Position numbers and translations under genes: made by a program. 64,000 nucleotides of DNA from Nocardia sputorum. GTDB lineage: Bacteria; Actinomycetota; Actinomycetes; Mycobacteriales; Mycobacteriaceae. The notes under the pieces were generated by a model, which worked only from the letters and a program-made list of their open reading frames with translations, was not told where the DNA came from and searched no databases. Positions 61,809-64,000 of the stretch are shown here, piece by piece (within the stretch, counting starts at the first letter, position 1; the number at the start of each line of letters is the position of its first letter). The DNA is taken from positions 1,426,001 to 1,490,000 of the forward strand of contig NZ_AP026978.1 of assembly GCF_027924405.1 (NCBI RefSeq). Reading direction: 5' to 3'.

Positions 61809-62848
61809 CGGTGCGCACCACCCTGCCGTTCTTCGACCTGTCCCCGGAACGAGATGCCGCCGCCCCACCCGAGGCGCGGGGTATCGCGCGCGACGACGTC
61901 CGCCTGCTGGTCGCCGATCCGGAACTGACCCACTCGCTGTTCCGCGAGCTACCGGACCGGCTGCGCCCCGGCGACCTCCTGGTGGTGAACAATTCGGCGA
62001 CCATGTCGTCCGCGGTCGACGCCACGTTGCGCGGCGAGCCGGTCGTGCTGCACTTCTCGACGTGGCTGGACGACGGTCGCTGGGTGGTGGAGGTCCGGAG
62101 GCCGCAGCGCACTCCTTATCCGGCCGAGCGGCTCTCGTCCGGGACCGTGCTGGGATTGCCGGATGCCGCGGCGACTCTGCACGCGCCCTGGCTCCCCGGC
62201 GGTCGGCGTCTCTGGAGCGCCGACGTCACCACCGACGTGCCTCGACTGCTGGCCGCCCACGGCCGTCCGATCACGTATTCCTATATGCCGCAGCGGTGGT
62301 CGGCCTCGTACTACACGACCGTCTTCGGGCGGGTCCCGGGCAGTGCGGAAATGCCCAGTGCCGCAAGGCCGTTCACCGAGCGTCTGGTGCTGGATCTGAT
62401 CGCCGCGGGTGTCGCTCTCGCGCCGATCACGCTGCACACGGGCGTCTCCTCGCCCGAGGCAGGGGAGCCGCCGAGCCCGGAGCGCTTCGTCGTCCCGGCC
62501 TCGACGGCGCGGCTGGTGAACGCCACGAAAGCCGCGGGCGGACGCGTCGTCGCGGTCGGCACGACGGTGACGCGGGCGCTGGAGACCGCAGCCGACCCGT
62601 CGGGCCTGGTCCACGCCTCGCACGGATGGACCGACCTGGTGCTCGGAGCGGAACGATCGGCTCGTGTGGTGGGCGGTCTGATCACAGGTTGGCACGCGCC
62701 CGGCGCGTCCCACCTGGATCTTTTGGTGGCGGTGGCGGGGGAGGAGACCGTCGCCGCCGCCTATGCCGCTGCCGTGGACACCGGCTATCTGTGGCACGAG
62801 TTCGGCGACAGCGCCCTGCTGTTCGGCAGCCGGCTCAGCTCACCGTGA
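61805..62848 (+). CDS. Divergent QueA-family protein
   Basis: A 347-residue protein with the QueA (SAM:tRNA ribosyltransferase-isomerase) framework: LRPGDLLVVNNSATM, APITLHTGVSSPEAGE, VVAVGTTVTRALE, SHLDLLVAV and EFGDSALLF align with QueA motifs. The motifs PLPPYI and APTAGLHF of true QueA are replaced by YSYMPQRW and EMPSAARPF. Canonical queuosine synthesis is uncommon in actinobacteria, and no queC-F gene is here, so the reaction may differ. It is translated with the SDR from GTG 61805. The 3' end overlaps the convergent secreted-protein gene by 14 bases. Confidence 0.82.
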   Translation: MTVRTTLPFFDLSPERDAAAPPEARGIARDDVRLLVADPELTHSLFRELPDRLRPGDLLVVNNSATMSSAVDATLRGEPVVLHFSTWLDDGRWVVEVRRPQRTPYPAERLSSGTVLGLPDAAATLHAPWLPGGRRLWSADVTTDVPRLLAAHGRPITYSYMPQRWSASYYTTVFGRVPGSAEMPSAARPFTERLVLDLIAAGVALAPITLHTGVSSPEAGEPPSPERFVVPASTARLVNATKAAGGRVVAVGTTVTRALETAADPSGLVHASHGWTDLVLGAERSARVVGGLITGWHAPGASHLDLLVAVAGEETVAAAYAAAVDTGYLWHEFGDSALLFGSRLSSP

Positions 62849-63191
62849 CCGTGGCGCCCAGCTGCCCGGCGATGTCGAATCGTCCGCAGCGGCCGTCGCT
62901 CAGATCGAGCTTCTGGGTGATGATCTTCCCGCGGCGATTCTTGAACGTCGCTTCGGCGGTCACGTCGGCGCTTGCCGTGGAGCACACCTTCGACACCACG
63001 CCGGGCGGGTCGTAGCTGACCGTCCCCCCACCTTGGCAGGTGTTCGTGCTGTTGGCCAGGAACACGCGCGCGGAGCCCTCCGGGCACGGCGCGTCCGCCA
63101 CCGCCTCCGGCGCCGCGACCAGCGAGCCCAGCGCGAGCGCGGCGACGACGGAGCTTCGAACCACCAGACGACGAACCGTCGATCCCATCAT
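62835..63191 (-). CDS. Small secreted cysteine-containing protein
   Basis: From the ATG at 63191 (an ATG at 63188 is equally possible, behind GAGGG) the product has 118 residues: a Sec signal peptide (RRLVVRSSVVAALALGSLVAAPEAVADA, cleaved after ADA) and a mature chain of about 85 residues with four cysteines (CPEGS, NTCQGG, KVCST, GRCGRF), likely two disulfides. No function is known to me. Similar small exported proteins are common in Nocardia and mycobacteria. Confidence 0.7.
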   Translation of the reverse strand: MMGSTVRRLVVRSSVVAALALGSLVAAPEAVADAPCPEGSARVFLANSTNTCQGGGTVSYDPPGVVSKVCSTASADVTAEATFKNRRGKIITQKLDLSDGRCGRFDIAGQLGATVTVS

Positions 63192-63298
63192 CAACCCTCA
63201 TCCCATCGAACAACTTCGGCAGTACGCCACGGCGAAACCGCAGCGTGCAGGCATGCTAACCCGCTATCGCACCTGCTGTCCCGGTGACGGTCGCCGGG

Positions 63299-63847
63299 CT
63301 ACCGGGAGAACAGCAGATCATCCACGGCGATGGTGGTGTCCGCGTAATGGACGGGAATGTGGTCGCCAGGACGGTACCTGGTTCGGGTGCGGTACCCCTG
63401 CGATGTCGGCTCGGTGTGCTCGTAGATCACGTCTTTGGTGACGACCCAATAGGTCGGGTAACCGGCGCGGCTGTACAGGTCCGCTTTGCGGTTGAGATCC
63501 TGCACCACTGTCTCGTCCGAAACTTCCACAACGAGGAGGACATCGGAAGCTGCCCACACAGACAACTTGGTGCCGATCACATCGACAGGCTCGGCGCCCG
63601 AGCGAAGTGCCCAGCAGTCCGGATCGGGCAATGACTCACCGGTCGGTAGTGTCGCATTGGTCACCTCGACGCCGACGCGTGGCAGCCGACCGACGATCCG
63701 GCCGACTGTGAACCCGTGCCAGTCACCGATTACCACCGGCCATACCTCCCCCTCGACGAGTTCGACGCGATGGTCGAACGCGCCCGCCTCCCACGCGCGC
63801 AGGAACTCGCTGCGCGTCCAGCGGTAGGCGATCGAAGCCTCGGTCAT
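63299..63847 (-). CDS. Uma2 family (DUF820) restriction-endonuclease-like protein
   Basis: A 182-residue protein of the Uma2 family, which has the PD-(D/E)XK fold. RWTRSEFLRAWEAGAFDHRVELVEGEVWP carries the first Glu, LPDPDCWAL a conserved Asp-containing loop, and LLVVEVSDETVVQDLNRKADLYSRAGYPTYWVV the E-x-S-x-x-T/D-x-x-K core (in pieces VVEVSDET and RKADLYSRAG). The function is uncertain; members are numerous in cyanobacteria and actinobacteria. The ATG at 63847 was chosen over the upstream codon because it begins the conserved region. Confidence 0.85.
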   Translation of the reverse strand: MTEASIAYRWTRSEFLRAWEAGAFDHRVELVEGEVWPVVIGDWHGFTVGRIVGRLPRVGVEVTNATLPTGESLPDPDCWALRSGAEPVDVIGTKLSVWAASDVLLVVEVSDETVVQDLNRKADLYSRAGYPTYWVVTKDVIYEHTEPTSQGYRTRTRYRPGDHIPVHYADTTIAVDDLLFSR

Positions 63848-64000
63848 GCGCTCAGGGTACCGTGCCGCCGACTGTCGATCCATCGGTCACAGACCTGTTC
63901 GACCAGGTAGCGGTCGTGATCAGGGCCCGGCGGCGGAGATATCCGATGGCGCGGCGATCCGCCGTGCGAGCCCGGTGCGCGTGGACCCGGATCGAGGCGA
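63844..64000 (-). CDS. Possible 3' end of an upstream gene (partial)
   Basis: A minus-strand frame is open from the window edge to a TGA at 63844, which overlaps the Uma2 start as ATGA. The last residues (HDRYLVEQVCDRWIDSRRHG) look coding, but the first part is Pro/Arg/Gly-rich and third-position GC is low for this genome. Weak support. Confidence 0.3.
   Translation of the reverse strand, partial: RLDPGPRAPGSHGGSPRHRISPPPGPDHDRYLVEQVCDRWIDSRRHGTLSA

Overview
The window is high-GC, densely coded actinobacterial DNA. The best match is Nocardia or a close mycolic-acid relative (Mycobacteriales). The main evidence is gene order: nrdF, fecB, ctaD, serB, an ABC ATPase, a NUDIX hydrolase, an enoyl-CoA hydratase, two methyltransferase-like genes, a PQQ-like lipoprotein, a hexapeptide transferase, the GT4/GH57/methyltransferase trio, etfBA, the OlsB/OlsA-like pair, a cysteine desulfurase, mnmA, a MetE-like gene and ligA follow the order I remember for the Mycobacterium tuberculosis Rv3048c-Rv3014c block. 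That comparison is from memory; no search was run.

Layout. 1-259: 5' end of an ABC substrate-binding lipoprotein. 1141-3520: mgtE, preceded by a leader rich in hairpins, then a two-module lipoprotein. 3648-4610: nrdF under two NrdR-like boxes spaced exactly 32 bp apart. 5159-22761: an accessory block between nrdF and fecB, holding an exported intradiol-dioxygenase-like protein, a DrrABC-type exporter, a 4433-residue three-module NRPS (C-A-T-E-C-A-T-C-A-T-E-TE) and an orphan half adenylation domain. NRPS and exporter genes are joined by 4-base stop/start overlaps. 22900-41800: conserved core genes for siderophore-type binding (fecB), respiration (ctaD), serine synthesis (serB), tRNA recycling, and a polysaccharide operon likely for methylglucose lipopolysaccharide or glycogen. 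42868-44648: etfBA, with a 22-bp palindrome upstream.

44601-46573 is the most unusual stretch. A two-gene islet (a DUF4365-like protein plus an unrecognised partner, stop/start overlapped) lies between two identical 48-bp copies of the etfA 3' end, each followed by its own hairpin terminator. No integrase, transposase or tRNA is present.

46797-51578: more accessory genes (MetE-like enzyme, IPT-domain trypsin-like protease, LysR regulator divergent from an NDH-2). 51799-53660: the OlsB/OlsA-like pair. 53776-55211: a tandem duplication of a small secreted histidine-rich protein, with a remnant of the cysteine-desulfurase 5' end between the copies. 55212-61044: sulfur transfer to tRNA (iscS-like and mnmA), a MetE-like gene and ligA. 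61113-62848: an SDR coupled to a QueA-like gene behind a SoxR/MerR-type operator. 62835-64000: a small secreted Cys-containing protein and a Uma2-family protein.

No tRNA, rRNA, CRISPR array, insertion sequence, phage integrase or replication origin was found.
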